Source: Candidimonas humi (GTDB lineage Bacteria; Pseudomonadota; Gammaproteobacteria; Burkholderiales; Burkholderiaceae_B). Taken from it: a stretch of 64,000 bases of DNA. The stretch is from the NCBI RefSeq assembly GCF_019166065.1, contig NZ_JAHTBN010000002.1, forward strand, positions 186,001 through 250,000, written 5' to 3'. This document shows positions 1 to 10,983 of the stretch, in pieces. Within the stretch, counting starts at the first letter, position 1; each line of letters opens with the position of its first letter. The notes below the pieces were generated by a model. That model was given only the letters and a program-made list of their open reading frames with translations, ran no database searches and had not been told where the DNA came from. The position numbers and the translations under genes were made by a program.

Positions 1-20
1 CGTCTACGACTCGAGCGGAG

Positions 21-80
21 GGAATGGGGCATCTCCCGGAGGTGAGTGGGGTATCGAACCGCAGGGAGATGCCCCATTCC
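21..80. repeat. 17-bp perfect inverted repeat with 26-nt loop
   Basis: Positions 21-37 (GGAATGGGGCATCTCCC) are exactly complementary to 64-80. The spacer is 26 nt. It lies beyond the 3' end of ccsB and could form a long hairpin in either transcript. No neighbouring gene explains it. It could be a structured RNA, a protein-binding palindrome or the end of an element cut by the window edge. Confidence 0.7.
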
Positions 81-150
81 AGGCCGCGTCTCAAGAACCA
101 GCCCGGCGACGCATACAATCGACGCAAACAAAGCTAGCGGCAAACCTCAA

Positions 151-178
151 GTAAAAGGGCCCCAAAAGGGGCCCTTAT
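151..178 (-). terminator. rho-independent terminator of the cytochrome c biogenesis operon
   Basis: A 9-bp stem (155-163 with 168-176) closes an AAAA/TTTT loop and is followed on the minus strand by TTTTAC. It sits about 30 nt past the ccsB stop codon, the expected place for the end of a c4-resB-ccsB transcript. Confidence 0.8.
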
Positions 179-204
179 CACAACAAGAAGACGTCACATC
201 CGCA

Positions 205-1566
205 CTACAGCGACCCGTACGAGTGCAGCCCCGCCAGGAACATATTCACGCCCAGGAACGCGAAGCTCGTGACCAGCAGGCCGCCCAGCGCCCAGTACGC
301 CGCCATCGTGCCGCGCAGGCCCTTCATCAAACGCATGTGCAGCCACGCCGCATAATTCAGCCAGACAATCAGCGCCCAGGTTTCCTTCGGGTCCCACTGC
401 CAATAAGTACCCCACGCATCGGCCGCCCACAGCGCGCCCAGAATCGTCGCCACCGTGAAAAACGCAAAACCGACCGCAATCGCCCGATACATGATGTCGT
501 CCAGGATCTCGAGCGGCGGCAGCTTGGCCGCAATCGGCTTGCGCATCGCCAATATCCCCGCCACGATGATCGCCGCCAGCCCGAAATACAGCATCCAGGT
601 CATCGACACCTCTTTCGTGCCGAACACCATCGGTTCCGCGCACAGCACCGCACCCAGCACGAACACCGGCACCAGCTTCGCACGTGACACCGTCTGCCCG
701 TGTTCCTTGATCAAGTAGGCGAAACCCACCATCGCCGACAAGGAGAACGAACTGTAGCCTATGAAATTGGCCGGCACATGCAGCTTCATCCACCAGCTCT
801 TGAGCGCAGGCACCAGCGGCTGAATCGCATACGCATCGCGCGTGAACGAATACCACAGCAAAAATACCACCGCCGAACTGATCACCAGCAGCACGAAGCC
901 GCCCAGCGCCCGCGTGGCATAACGACGCTCGTAGTACAAATAGAACAGTGCCGTGAACAGACAGAACAACACGAACACTTCATACAGATTGCTGACCGGC
1001 ACATGGCCTATGCCCGGCCCCAGCAGATGCCCTTCGCGCCAGCGCACCAGCATGCCCGTCAGGCCCGCGTACACCGCCGACCACGTCAGCGCCGTGCCCA
1101 GCCAGGCCGCCGTCGTGCTGAAAAACCCGATCCAGTAGCAGATCATCGCCAGCACGAACAAGGCGCACATCCACAATATCGCCGACTGCGACGACAGCAG
1201 ATATTTCAGGAAAAACACATGTTCCGAGCGCGTGATGTCGCCCTGCCCCAGCCCGCCGCCATTGCTGTACAGCCAGATGGCGAACAATGCACTCAGCCCG
1301 CTGAAGATCATCAGCGTGCGCATAGGCCGCCAAAGCCAGCCCAGCCAAGTGCACACCACCACCGCGCCGCACAGGATCAACTTCTCGTAGTAATCCATGT
1401 CGGCGCTGAAATTCAGCAGCGCATACGCCGCGCCCCCGGCCAGCACCAGGAAAAACACGATATCGGACCAATTCGGCCGGCCGCGATGGCCGCGCGAATC
1501 GCCGCTGGCCGTCATGGCATCTTCCCACATGGGAATGCCTGGCTTGATGATGGTAGTGTCGGACAT
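205..1566 (-). CDS. ccsB: System II cytochrome c biogenesis protein CcsB (ResC/CcsA type, WWD domain)
   Basis: Multi-pass membrane protein that, with ResB, carries heme across the cytoplasmic membrane and attaches it to apocytochromes c. The 453-residue product has many hydrophobic segments and the tryptophan-rich WWD motif at about residues 385-397 (WGTYWQWDPKETW). Conserved histidines stand near 188 (GHVPVSNLYE), 263 (KLHVPANF) and 410 (AAWLHMR), the positions expected for heme handling in this family. About 100 extra N-terminal residues with further membrane segments precede the core. It lies 12 nt downstream of resB in the same operon. Naming differs: the Bordetella pertussis literature calls the WWD protein CcsA, while family databases call it CcsB. 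Confidence 0.95.
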   Translation of the reverse strand: MSDTTIIKPGIPMWEDAMTASGDSRGHRGRPNWSDIVFFLVLAGGAAYALLNFSADMDYYEKLILCGAVVVCTWLGWLWRPMRTLMIFSGLSALFAIWLYSNGGGLGQGDITRSEHVFFLKYLLSSQSAILWMCALFVLAMICYWIGFFSTTAAWLGTALTWSAVYAGLTGMLVRWREGHLLGPGIGHVPVSNLYEVFVLFCLFTALFYLYYERRYATRALGGFVLLVISSAVVFLLWYSFTRDAYAIQPLVPALKSWWMKLHVPANFIGYSSFSLSAMVGFAYLIKEHGQTVSRAKLVPVFVLGAVLCAEPMVFGTKEVSMTWMLYFGLAAIIVAGILAMRKPIAAKLPPLEILDDIMYRAIAVGFAFFTVATILGALWAADAWGTYWQWDPKETWALIVWLNYAAWLHMRLMKGLRGTMAAYWALGGLLVTSFAFLGVNMFLAGLHSYGSL

Positions 1567-1578
1567 AGAGAAACCTCT

Positions 1579-3621
1579 TTACGTGGACAGGCGCTTGATC
1601 GCGTCCTTGAAACGCTCGAACTCATGCTGGAAATCGAGCGTGCGCCGTTGAGAAGTCATGGCAGCCAGCAACTCGCTGCCGTGGCCTTGCGGCTTGACCC
1701 ATACCCAGATCCGGCGATCGCGGATATAGAACATCGAAAATACGCCCAGCACCAGCAGGACGCAACCCAGGTATACCGCATTCTTGCCGGGGCTGCGCGC
1801 CACCTGGAACACGCTGGCCTGCACATGGTCGAAACTCTTGAGCGAAAGAAACACCGGTGCCGGATAATCGGGCAGATTCGCCATCGCCAGCAAGGCCAGC
1901 TGGATCCAGCTATTGGCGGCCTGGCCCGCCGGCCCCATGTGCTGGATGGGAGGCAGCCCTGCCTTCTCGCGCTCGACGTCACGCAGCTCGGTAAGATTCA
2001 ATTGCACCATGGGCACCGCAAAACCCAGCACCTTCTCGCGCTGGTCGGGCGGCACCTTCTGCACGATAGCGTCGAACCCGCCCTGGGCAAAGGCTTCCAT
2101 CGCGCCTTCGGCAGCCTTCTGCAACAAGGGCTGCTGCATGGCGGAATTGGCGTTGCGCGCGGCAAACCGCCCCGCCGCCTCCGCCCGCAACACCGGATCA
2201 TACAGCGCGGCGCGCAGGCGCATGAAGTCGGCCACCGAATTGTCGGCGTCCGCGGGTATGCGCAAATAACGGTAATTCTGGTTCGAACTGTCGCGCACCC
2301 CGGCCAGGAACACCGAATTGCCGTCGAGCTTGATCGGCAACATGTAATTATTGAACTCGTGCGCCTGCCCGTCGCGGCCGATGATGCGATATTGCACGCT
2401 GGGGCCGACATTATGCAGGTTCTTGTTCTGCGCCGGCGCGGCGCTGCCGGTCACGGCCGCCACCTCGGCCAGGATAGGCTTGGGCTGCGGGGCCACATTG
2501 CCCGACAGGTTTTCCACATTGATGGTGCGCAGGCCCGACAGGTCGACCTCCAGCTTGCCGGCCTTCGGGCCGCTGCCCATGGTGATCTCGGCGGACTTGC
2601 CCACCGTCCCGTCCAGGGCAAACGGCTTGTCGCTCGGCCCGGCCAGCGGATACCCCACCATCTGCAGCTTGCTGCCGCCGTCGTCGAAACTGGACTGGTA
2701 GACCGTGACGCCCCGATAGTGCAGCGGCTCGTTGACCTTGATCGTGCGGTCGAATTTCTTGCCCGTGGCCAGGTCGGTGACCTCGACATCGCTCTTGAAA
2801 TTGCTGGGCATGCCGGTCGAGTAGTAATCGACCGAAAATTTCTTGAGCGTGAGCGCGAACGGCAGGGGCTGCACCAGCACGCCATTGTTGACGCTGACGA
2901 TGCCATTGCTGCTTTCCCCACCTTCGGGCACCAGCATATTGGCGCGGAAGCTGAGATTGGCGGCCGGCAAGCGGCCCGATGCGGGCACCTGTGAAATCAG
3001 CATGTTCTGCGTGATGGGCGTCTTGCCCAGCCATACCTGCGCCCGGATCGGCAGCTCGCTGTCGAGCAGCCCGCCGATACAGATGACGACGATTGCGGCA
3101 TGGGCGAAGATATAGCCATAGCGGTTGGCGCTTCCTTTTTTGGCTGCGATCAGCACGCTGTCGCCGTCCTGGCGCACCTTGAACTTGTACCCCTGCCCCG
3201 TCAGCCACTGCTGCACGCGCTTCTGGTTTTCGGCCGGGGCCAGCGTCGAGGCGCTCTCGACCCGGTGGTGGAAAGAGCGCAGGCTGCTGCCGCGTATGTA
3301 TTCCCGGAACGAACTCGCATCGCGCATCATCTTGGGCGAGTTGCGTATCAGGCAGATGCTGGTGGAAACCACCAGGAACGCCATGATCAGCAGGAACCAC
3401 CAACTATTGTAGACGTGCCAGATCGAGAACTTGTCAAAAACCGCAAACCAGAAGGGGCCAAACTGGTCGATGTAGCTGCCCGGCGCCTGGTTCTGCTGCA
3501 GCACCGTGCCGATCAGGCTGGCCACGCAAATGAACACCAGCAGGCTCACCGCAAAACGCATCGAACCCAGCAGTTCGAAGAAATCCGCGCCCCAACGGCG
3601 CAAGGAATAGGTCTGGCTCAT
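1579..3621 (-). CDS. resB: Cytochrome c biogenesis protein ResB (Ccs1 type)
   Basis: Partner of the WWD protein in System II heme delivery and ligation. The product is 680 residues, long as in betaproteobacteria. It has transmembrane segments at about 22-42 and 74-92, a third near 165-185 (HAAIVVICIGGLL), a large periplasmic domain, and a final membrane span near residue 610 followed by a short cytoplasmic tail. I start at the ATG giving MSQTYSLRR; an in-frame codon four residues earlier (3633) is possible. It is the first of two co-oriented ccs genes. The cytochrome c4 gene upstream is separated from it by a terminator. B. pertussis literature calls this protein CcsB. Confidence 0.93.
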   Translation of the reverse strand: MSQTYSLRRWGADFFELLGSMRFAVSLLVFICVASLIGTVLQQNQAPGSYIDQFGPFWFAVFDKFSIWHVYNSWWFLLIMAFLVVSTSICLIRNSPKMMRDASSFREYIRGSSLRSFHHRVESASTLAPAENQKRVQQWLTGQGYKFKVRQDGDSVLIAAKKGSANRYGYIFAHAAIVVICIGGLLDSELPIRAQVWLGKTPITQNMLISQVPASGRLPAANLSFRANMLVPEGGESSNGIVSVNNGVLVQPLPFALTLKKFSVDYYSTGMPSNFKSDVEVTDLATGKKFDRTIKVNEPLHYRGVTVYQSSFDDGGSKLQMVGYPLAGPSDKPFALDGTVGKSAEITMGSGPKAGKLEVDLSGLRTINVENLSGNVAPQPKPILAEVAAVTGSAAPAQNKNLHNVGPSVQYRIIGRDGQAHEFNNYMLPIKLDGNSVFLAGVRDSSNQNYRYLRIPADADNSVADFMRLRAALYDPVLRAEAAGRFAARNANSAMQQPLLQKAAEGAMEAFAQGGFDAIVQKVPPDQREKVLGFAVPMVQLNLTELRDVEREKAGLPPIQHMGPAGQAANSWIQLALLAMANLPDYPAPVFLSLKSFDHVQASVFQVARSPGKNAVYLGCVLLVLGVFSMFYIRDRRIWVWVKPQGHGSELLAAMTSQRRTLDFQHEFERFKDAIKRLST

Positions 3622-3710
3622 TTCGATTCGCAAAAAATACTGCCGTGCCGCGCCGGCTCGGACCGTCCGGCCTGTTTCCGCCGGACAAACGGGCGAGACG
3701 CCGCGCCAAG

Positions 3711-3749
3711 AAAAAAGGGGGCCGCCGGCGACAGCTCCCCCCTTTTTTT
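3711..3749 (-). terminator. terminator after the cytochrome c4 gene
   Basis: AAAAAAGGGGG (3711-3721) pairs with CCCCCCTTTTTTT (3737-3749) around a 15-nt loop. It is symmetric, but the minus-strand c4 gene ends about 60 nt before it. It separates c4 from resB, so the ccs genes either have their own promoter or depend on readthrough. Confidence 0.8.
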
Positions 3750-3808
3750 ATTTCCGGTGTCCAGCCCGGGGATCCCGCCCCATCAGCCGGACTCGGCTCA
3801 ATACCCTA

Positions 3809-4504
3809 CTAGCGCAAGCCCGCGGCGTAATCCGCCACAGCTGCGATATCGGCGTCCGACATGCGGTCGGCGATGTCATGCATGATGTCGCTGTTGGCGC
3901 GGTCGCCGCTGCGGAACAGCTTGAGCTGTTCTGCGATGTACTCGGGATGCTGGCCGGACAGGCGGGGGAATTCCGCCGGCATGCCGGCGCCATTGGCCGA
4001 GTGGCAGCCCGCGCAGGCAGGCACGTTGCGGTCGGGCAGGCCGCCGCGCCAGATATCCTGGCCCAGGGCCACGGTATCTTTATGGGTCGCCGTGGCGGCC
4101 GTCTTGGGATCGAGCTTCTGCTGCGACAGGTAGTAGGCGATGTTTTGCACGTCGGCCGGGGTCAGCGCGGACGCGAAATTGGTCATGACCGTGTTGGCGC
4201 CCTTGTCGCCGCGGCGCAGCGGCGGGGTCTTGGCGTTCTTGGGACGGAAGTCGCCCAGTTGCTTGGCCAGGTATTCGTGAGGCTGGGCCGCCAGGTTCGG
4301 ATTGGCGGGAATCGTGCTGTTGCCGGCGGCTCCGTGACAGGAGATACAGGCAATGATGCTGCGGGCCGTATCGCCATGGGTATAGAGCTGCTCGCCCTTG
4401 GCCGCGTCGGGCTTGGCGGCGCCTTGCGCATGACCGATGGAAACCAGGGACGAGCCCAGCAGCAAGCCGCTGGCAACCAACATACTGGAAAGCACACGCT
4501 TCAT
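3809..4504 (-). CDS. Diheme cytochrome c4
   Basis: Periplasmic electron carrier, in this family a donor to terminal oxidases. The 231-residue precursor starts with a Sec signal peptide (about residues 1-27, ending SIGHAQG). It has two heme-binding motifs, CISCH at 53-57 and CAGCH at 164-168, about 110 residues apart, as expected for two fused class I domains. I chose the ATG at 4504, which has a GAGG sequence upstream and gives a proper signal peptide; a longer in-frame reading to 4624 adds a non-signal extension. It is encoded next to its own maturation genes (resB, ccsB) and divergent from engB-hemB. Confidence 0.93.
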   Translation of the reverse strand: MKRVLSSMLVASGLLLGSSLVSIGHAQGAAKPDAAKGEQLYTHGDTARSIIACISCHGAAGNSTIPANPNLAAQPHEYLAKQLGDFRPKNAKTPPLRRGDKGANTVMTNFASALTPADVQNIAYYLSQQKLDPKTAATATHKDTVALGQDIWRGGLPDRNVPACAGCHSANGAGMPAEFPRLSGQHPEYIAEQLKLFRSGDRANSDIMHDIADRMSDADIAAVADYAAGLR

Positions 4505-4672
4505 GAAAAGACCTCGACGATCGCGATTCGATCCGGGCGGTAAACGCCACCAAGATAATATAGACAGTACAGGCAAATTCCCGGCGCAAAACCCTGCCGC
4601 CAGTAGAGACACCAACTGTTTCAAACCTGCGATTATACAATAGCGCCTGGATTAACCGACCCGAGAGCTTCC

Positions 4673-6309
<1,637 letters not shown>

Positions 6310-6619
6310 AGGCTGTCGGCGCGAAAGCGCCGGCGTATGCTCCCGGGCCGCGAACCAGCCGGCGCTCGGGCCGTAGGCGCTTGTTCTTGTAGGCGCCTGT
6401 TCTTTATTCATGCGCCGTATTCATTCTTAATCCGCCGGGGCTGCCCTGCGGAGTTCCGATGCTCGGCAGACTCGCCTGCGCTTCGGACTCCTACGGGGTC
6501 CCAGGCGGCTAAAGAACCAATAACGCTCCGCCACCACCACAGCCTCTCTCAGCACCACCACGATCCGCTTAAGGATCGACAAGATCAACGCCCGGCGAGA
6601 ATCAACGCCCTGGAGAGAA
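6310..6619. other. intergenic region between hemB and dsbD with hairpins and short repeats
   Basis: No convincing gene. A CGGCGC-GAAA-GCGCCG hairpin (6317-6332) follows hemB and may end its transcript, though it has no T tract. A perfect inverted repeat CGATCC-6 nt-GGATCG lies at 6561-6578. Two tandem repeats are listed separately. Both flanking genes converge here, so one or more of these structures probably serve termination. Confidence 0.5.
6373..6404. repeat. 16-bp tandem repeat, two copies
   Basis: GTAGGCGCTTGTTCTT (6373-6388) is followed directly by the same 16-mer with one T-to-C change (6389-6404). It lies in the hemB-dsbD convergent intergenic space. No function is apparent. Confidence 0.7.
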
Positions 6620-6630
6620 TCAGCGCTTCT
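6584..6630. repeat. 17/18-bp imperfect tandem repeat running into dsbD
   Basis: ATCAACGCCCGGCGAGA (6584-6600) is followed by ATCAACGCCCTGGAGAGA (6601-6618) and a decayed third copy (ATCAGCGCTTCT) that overlaps the dsbD stop codon. It may reflect slippage at the 3' end of dsbD. Confidence 0.5.
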
Positions 6631-8659
6631 CACCCGCCAGCACCCCATCCAGTACCGCGCCGAACTGCGCCGCGTTCTGGAATCCGATGACGCGGGCATT
6701 CGGCAGCGGCTTGCCCTGCGCGTCGAAGAACAAAATGCCCGGCGGCCCGAACAGATGGAAGCGCTTGAGCAGCGCGCGGTCTTCGGGCGTGTTCTTGGTG
6801 ACATCCGCCTGCAGCAATAGCAGTTGCGACATCTTGCCGGCCACGGCGGGATCGCTGAACGTGAACTTCTCCATTTCCAGGCACGACACGCACCAGTCGG
6901 CATAGAAATCCAGCATCACCGGCCGGCCCGCCTGGGCCAGCGCCGCGTCCAGCTCCTGCACCGAATGCACGCGCTGGAATCGGGAACGTATCGCTTCCGT
7001 GGCACCGGGATTCAGTCCGGCCGAGCCGGAGGCGCCCGATGTCGATGCGCCGGCCAGCGCGACCCCGGGAGCGCCGGCAACGGCGCCCGCACGCCATCCG
7101 GCCAGCGGCTGCAAGAGACTGCCGCCACCCGTGGCGGCGCCGACCAGCAATAGCGCCGCCCAGAGCGCCGCCAGCAGCCCCAGCGTCTTGCGCAGGAATG
7201 CACCCAGGCCGGGCCCGGCGGGCAAAGCCTCGAACGCCCCCAGCATCACCGCGGCAAAGCCGGCCAGGAAGGCCCAGCCCAGCATCGAGGCCCACGGCGG
7301 CACGACCGAATCCAGCATCCACCACGCGGTCGCCAGCAGCAGCCAGCCGAATAAGTGCTTGACGCCCTCCATCCAGGCGCCGGCGCGCGGCAGCAAGGCC
7401 CCGGACGAGGCCCCGACCAACAGCAGCAGCAAGCCCTCGCCCCAGGCCAGCGCGAACAGCGCCAGGCCGCCCAGCACCAGATTGCCCGTCTGCGAGATGA
7501 ACAGCAGCACCCCCGCCAGCGGCGCCGCCACGCACGGCCCGACGATCAGCGCCGACACCATCCCCATGAGCAGCGCCCCGCCGTAGCGGCCGCCCGGTAT
7601 GCGCGAGACCCGGTCATTGAGCGCGCTCTGCATGCCGCTGGGCGCCTGCAGCGTGTAGACATCGAACATGGCCAGCGCCAGCAAGGCCAGCAGCACTGCG
7701 AACAGCGCCAGCACCCAGGGCGTCTGCAGCCACACGGCCAGGCTCGCACCGATCAGGCCGGCGGCCACGCCCAGCGCGGTGTACACCACGGACATGCCCA
7801 GCACGTACGAGGCGGCCAGCGACAGGCCGCGCCAGCGCGAGCGCGCGCCGGCGGCGGAGGTGCGGCCGGCATCGCCCGCGACGATCGCCAGCAATATGGG
7901 CACCATCGGCAGCACGCAGGGCGTGAACGACAACAGCAGCCCGAGCAGCAGGCACAGCGCGACGATGCGGCCCCAGCCGGCGCCGGCGAGATACGAGGCG
8001 AAGCCCGTGTCGCTCATGTCCAGCACCGAAGAGGACGCAGCGGTAGAGGCTGCCCCGGAATTCGCCGCGGCGCCTGCGCCGGCCGCAGGGCCCTGCCCCG
8101 CCGGCGCCGCAGCCGCCGGCTGCCCGGGCACGGAGCTGCGCACGCCGGGCCCCGAGGCCTTGTATCCGCCCGCCACGGGCGTGAGCACCACCTCGGTCGT
8201 CATGGGCGAATAGCACAGGCCGGCCTCGGCGCAGCCCTGGCCGGTGACCTCCAGCTTCAACGGACCCGCGGCGCCGGGCTGGATCGGCAGCCGTATGGTC
8301 ACCCCATCGTGATAGATCTCGAGCTTCTTGTCGAAGGTCGGGTCGTACTCGATGATGCCGGGAGGAAAGGACGGCTTGCCCAGGCGGCCGGAATCGGGGC
8401 TCAGTGCGAACTCGAAGCGCTCGCGGTACATGTAGTACTTGGGCGCTATCTTGTAATGCACGTCGATTTCCGCCGGGCCGGCCATGGCCGCGGAGAATGC
8501 AAACGCCTGCTCGGGCTCGAGGAAATCCGCGGCATGCGCCGCACCCGCGCCCAGCAGCAACAAGCAGGCCAGCGCCGCGCAAGCCGCGGCGACAGCGGCG
8601 CGGGCCCGCAAGGATCCCGCTTTGACGTATGCAATCACTTTGTTTTCCCGAGTATTCAT
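6620..8659 (-). CDS. dsbD: Thiol:disulfide interchange protein DsbD
   Basis: Moves electrons from cytoplasmic thioredoxin to periplasmic thiol proteins; in System II cytochrome c maturation it keeps apocytochrome cysteines reduced. The 679-residue protein has a signal segment (about 20-43), an N-terminal domain with Cys143 and Cys149 (GCAEAGLC), a central membrane domain with Cys248 (FTPCVLP) and Cys376 (VGPCVAAP), and a C-terminal thioredoxin-like domain with CVSC at 590-593. All three cysteine pairs are present. Linkers at about 167-210 and 525-555 are rich in Ala, Gly, Ser and Pro. The start overlaps the cutA stop (ATGA). B. pertussis is known to need dsbD (dipZ) for System II. Confidence 0.96.
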   Translation of the reverse strand: MNTRENKVIAYVKAGSLRARAAVAAACAALACLLLLGAGAAHAADFLEPEQAFAFSAAMAGPAEIDVHYKIAPKYYMYRERFEFALSPDSGRLGKPSFPPGIIEYDPTFDKKLEIYHDGVTIRLPIQPGAAGPLKLEVTGQGCAEAGLCYSPMTTEVVLTPVAGGYKASGPGVRSSVPGQPAAAAPAGQGPAAGAGAAANSGAASTAASSSVLDMSDTGFASYLAGAGWGRIVALCLLLGLLLSFTPCVLPMVPILLAIVAGDAGRTSAAGARSRWRGLSLAASYVLGMSVVYTALGVAAGLIGASLAVWLQTPWVLALFAVLLALLALAMFDVYTLQAPSGMQSALNDRVSRIPGGRYGGALLMGMVSALIVGPCVAAPLAGVLLFISQTGNLVLGGLALFALAWGEGLLLLLVGASSGALLPRAGAWMEGVKHLFGWLLLATAWWMLDSVVPPWASMLGWAFLAGFAAVMLGAFEALPAGPGLGAFLRKTLGLLAALWAALLLVGAATGGGSLLQPLAGWRAGAVAGAPGVALAGASTSGASGSAGLNPGATEAIRSRFQRVHSVQELDAALAQAGRPVMLDFYADWCVSCLEMEKFTFSDPAVAGKMSQLLLLQADVTKNTPEDRALLKRFHLFGPPGILFFDAQGKPLPNARVIGFQNAAQFGAVLDGVLAGEKR

Positions 8660-9078
8660 TCTTTATGCCGCGGCGGCGCCGCGACCTGTTCCCGCATCCA
8701 GTCCATATAACCCGCCAGGCCGCCCAGGACCGGCACCACGAGGATTTCCGGAACCTCGTAGGGGTGCAGTTGCCAGAGACGGTCGGCAAGCGCCTGCAGG
8801 CGCTCTCGCGTGGTCTTGGCCACCAGCGGGATTTCCTCGGTTCCTTCCAGCGTGTCCTGCCACATGTACATCGACAGGCCCGGGGCGCCGAGGTTCACGC
8901 AGGCCGCCAGCCGCTCTTCGATGAGCACGTGCGCGATGCGCTTGGCCAGCAGCGCGTCGGGCACGCTCGACAGCACCAGCACCGCCTCTTGCGCGCGCTC
9001 GTCACCGGCCATGCGCAATATCGCGGCGCCGCGGCCCTGCTGCCCGGAGCTGGGATCGGAGTCGATCGGATCGGCCAT
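8656..9078 (-). CDS. cutA: Divalent-cation tolerance protein CutA
   Basis: Small trimeric protein historically linked to copper tolerance; its precise role is unsettled. The 140-residue product carries the family signature segments VLSSVPDALLAKRIAHVLIE, RLAACVN near residue 60 and HPYEVPEI near residue 104. About 25 extra N-terminal residues precede the usual start, so a later start at the Met of MAGDERAQ (about residue 23) is possible. It is translationally coupled to dsbD downstream, a pairing consistent with metal or thiol homeostasis. Confidence 0.93.
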   Translation of the reverse strand: MADPIDSDPSSGQQGRGAAILRMAGDERAQEAVLVLSSVPDALLAKRIAHVLIEERLAACVNLGAPGLSMYMWQDTLEGTEEIPLVAKTTRERLQALADRLWQLHPYEVPEILVVPVLGGLAGYMDWMREQVAAPPRHKE

Positions 9079-9240
9079 GCGGCGAGCCTCTAGTGGTGTG
9101 GTGGGCGATCAAGGCCCGGTGCGGCGGGCCGCCGCGCTGTGCAGGGCGCCAGGCCAGGAATCCACCGGGAATGCTTCATTTTATCGGAGCCCCGCGCATC
9201 TTTCCCGCGCCATGGCCCGGATCGCCACAATGCCGGAATA

Positions 9241-9274
9241 GAAAAATCCCCGCGGGAGCAAACCAGCGGGGATT
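9241..9274 (-). terminator. rho-independent terminator of the ribosomal-protein/rpoA operon
   Basis: AATCCCCGC (9245-9253) pairs with GCGGGGATT (9266-9274) and is followed on the minus strand by TTTTTC. It lies about 70 nt past the rplQ stop and marks the end of the long spc-alpha transcript. Confidence 0.88.
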
Positions 9275-9345
9275 CATCGACGGCGGCTTGAGGCCGCCAT
9301 TGCCGCGCCGGGACGCAGGGTCCGGGCGACGCGCCGGGCAGGCGC

Positions 9346-9732
9346 TTATTCGGCGTCGCCGGCCTCTTCGTCCTGGGGACGATCAACCAGTTCCATGAAG
9401 GCCATGGGCGCATTGTCGCCTTGGCGGAAGCCCATCTTCAGCACGCGGGTGTAGCCGCCGTTGCGCTCTTTGTAGCGCGGGCCGATTTCGGCGAACAGCT
9501 TGACCACGGCGTCGCGGTCGCGCAGGCGGGCGAAAGCCAGGCGCTTGTTGGCCAGGGTCGGTTCCTTGCCCAGAGTGATCAGGGGCTCGACGACGCGGCG
9601 CAATTCCTTGGCCTTGGGCAGCGTGGTCTTGATGGCTTCGTGGGTCAGCAGGGACACGGCCATGTTGCGGAACATGGCGAGACGATGGCTGCTGGTGCGA
9701 TTCAGTTTACGCAGGCCGCTACGGTGACGCAT
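9346..9732 (-). CDS. rplQ: 50S ribosomal protein L17
   Basis: 128-residue large-subunit protein, full length. It begins [17 protein letters not shown], the bacterial L17 signature, and has a short acidic C-terminal tail. It is the last gene of the alpha operon, 157 nt after rpoA and just before a strong terminator. The rplQ-rpoA gap holds a hairpin. Confidence 0.98.
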   Translation of the reverse strand: MRHRSGLRKLNRTSSHRLAMFRNMAVSLLTHEAIKTTLPKAKELRRVVEPLITLGKEPTLANKRLAFARLRDRDAVVKLFAEIGPRYKERNGGYTRVLKMGFRQGDNAPMAFMELVDRPQDEEAGDAE

Positions 9733-9854
9733 GATGTATTTCCTTTGAATCTATGTGGCGGAAAACCCGCCGGTTATCCGGCTCTTCTATCGGCAACAGC
9801 GCCGCGGTCCGGGACTTGTCCGCTGACACATTGGCGTTTCAGCGGGCTCATGGC

Positions 9855-9880
9855 GCGGAACACCGCTAGCGGCGTTCCGC
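9855..9880 (-). other. hairpin between rpoA and rplQ
   Basis: GCGGAACACCGC and GCGGCGTTCCGC pair over 12 positions with one A-C mismatch around a TA centre. There is no T tract, so it is more likely a processing or stability element than a terminator. Confidence 0.5.
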
Positions 9881-9889
9881 GGTAAAAAC

Positions 9890-10876
9890 TCAGGGACGTT
9901 CCAGGCCCAGCGGCGGCCAGTTCTCGAGCTTCATGCCCAAGGTCAAGCCACGTGCAGCCAGGACTTCCTTGATTTCGTTCAGGGACTTGCGGCCCAGGTT
10001 CGGCGTCTTGAGCAGCTCGTTCTCGGTGCGCTGGATCAGGTCGCCGATGTAGTAGATGTTCTCGGCCTTCAGGCAGTTGGCCGAACGCACGGTGAGTTCC
10101 AGGTCGTCGACCGGACGCAGCAGCACCGGATCGATCTGCGGCGTGCCGCGGGCCGGGGCTTCGTACGAATCGCCCGCGCCTTCGAGGGCGGCGAACACCG
10201 AGATCTGGTCCATCAGGATGCGGGCCGACTGGCGCACCGCTTCCTCGGGCGAGATCACGCCGTTGGTGGAGATGTCCAGGACCAGCTTGTCCAGGTCGGT
10301 GCGCTGCTCGACGCGGGCGCTCTCGACGGCGTAGCTGACGCGGCGCACCGGGCTGTACGAGGCGTCGAGCACGATGCGGCCGATGGTGTGCGTGCGGTCA
10401 TCGGTCAGCGCGCGCACATTGCCCGGCACGTAGCCGCGGCCCTGCTCGACCTTGATCTGCATTTCCAGCTTGCCGGCATCGGTCAGCGTGGCGATGACAT
10501 GGTCGGGATTGATGATCTCTACGTCGTGCGGCAGCTCGATGTCGCCGGCCACCACCACGCCGGCGCCTTGCTTGCGCAGCACCAGGGTGACTTCTTCGCG
10601 GTTGTGCAGCTTGAACACCACGCCCTTCAGGTTCAGCAGGATGTCGACCACGTCTTCGCGCACGCCGGCGATGGTCGAGTATTCGTGCACCACGCCCGTC
10701 ATCTGGACTTCGGTGGGCGCGTAGCCCGTCATGGACGACAGCAGGATGCGGCGCAGCGCATTGCCCAGCGTGTGGCCGTAGCCGCGTTCGAACGGTTCCA
10801 TCACGACCTTGGCGTGGTTCTTGCCCACGGGGGTCACTTCAATGGAGCGGGGTTTCAGAAAACCTTGAGACGACAT
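9890..10876 (-). CDS. rpoA: RNA polymerase alpha subunit
   Basis: Assembles RNA polymerase through its N-terminal domain and contacts activators and UP elements through its C-terminal domain. It is 328 residues, the usual length. The N-terminal domain contains the dimerisation region [19 protein letters not shown] near residue 29-47. The C-terminal domain starts near residue 245, with the DNA-binding stretch [17 protein letters not shown] containing the equivalents of Arg265 and Cys269. It stands at its conserved place between rpsD and rplQ. A 194-nt gap with two hairpins separates it from rpsD. Confidence 0.98.
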   Translation of the reverse strand: MSSQGFLKPRSIEVTPVGKNHAKVVMEPFERGYGHTLGNALRRILLSSMTGYAPTEVQMTGVVHEYSTIAGVREDVVDILLNLKGVVFKLHNREEVTLVLRKQGAGVVVAGDIELPHDVEIINPDHVIATLTDAGKLEMQIKVEQGRGYVPGNVRALTDDRTHTIGRIVLDASYSPVRRVSYAVESARVEQRTDLDKLVLDISTNGVISPEEAVRQSARILMDQISVFAALEGAGDSYEAPARGTPQIDPVLLRPVDDLELTVRSANCLKAENIYYIGDLIQRTENELLKTPNLGRKSLNEIKEVLAARGLTLGMKLENWPPLGLERP

Positions 10877-10983
10877 GTATGTTCCTTTTCAATACCCTCG
10901 GCTCGTTACACCGATAAGGCTGACGGACAAAAGCCGGAATGCCGGCGGAAACTATCGCGAGCGCCCTTGCGGGGCGGTGCTTG

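Noticed and set aside
700-2994. Long plus-strand open frame opposite ccsB and resB
   Set aside because: It is the antisense of two well-recognised genes, is rich in Arg, Gln and His, and has no family features.
6317-6332. Firm rho-independent terminator after hemB
   Set aside because: The stem is sound with a GAAA loop, but no T tract follows, so it is only mentioned as a possible end.
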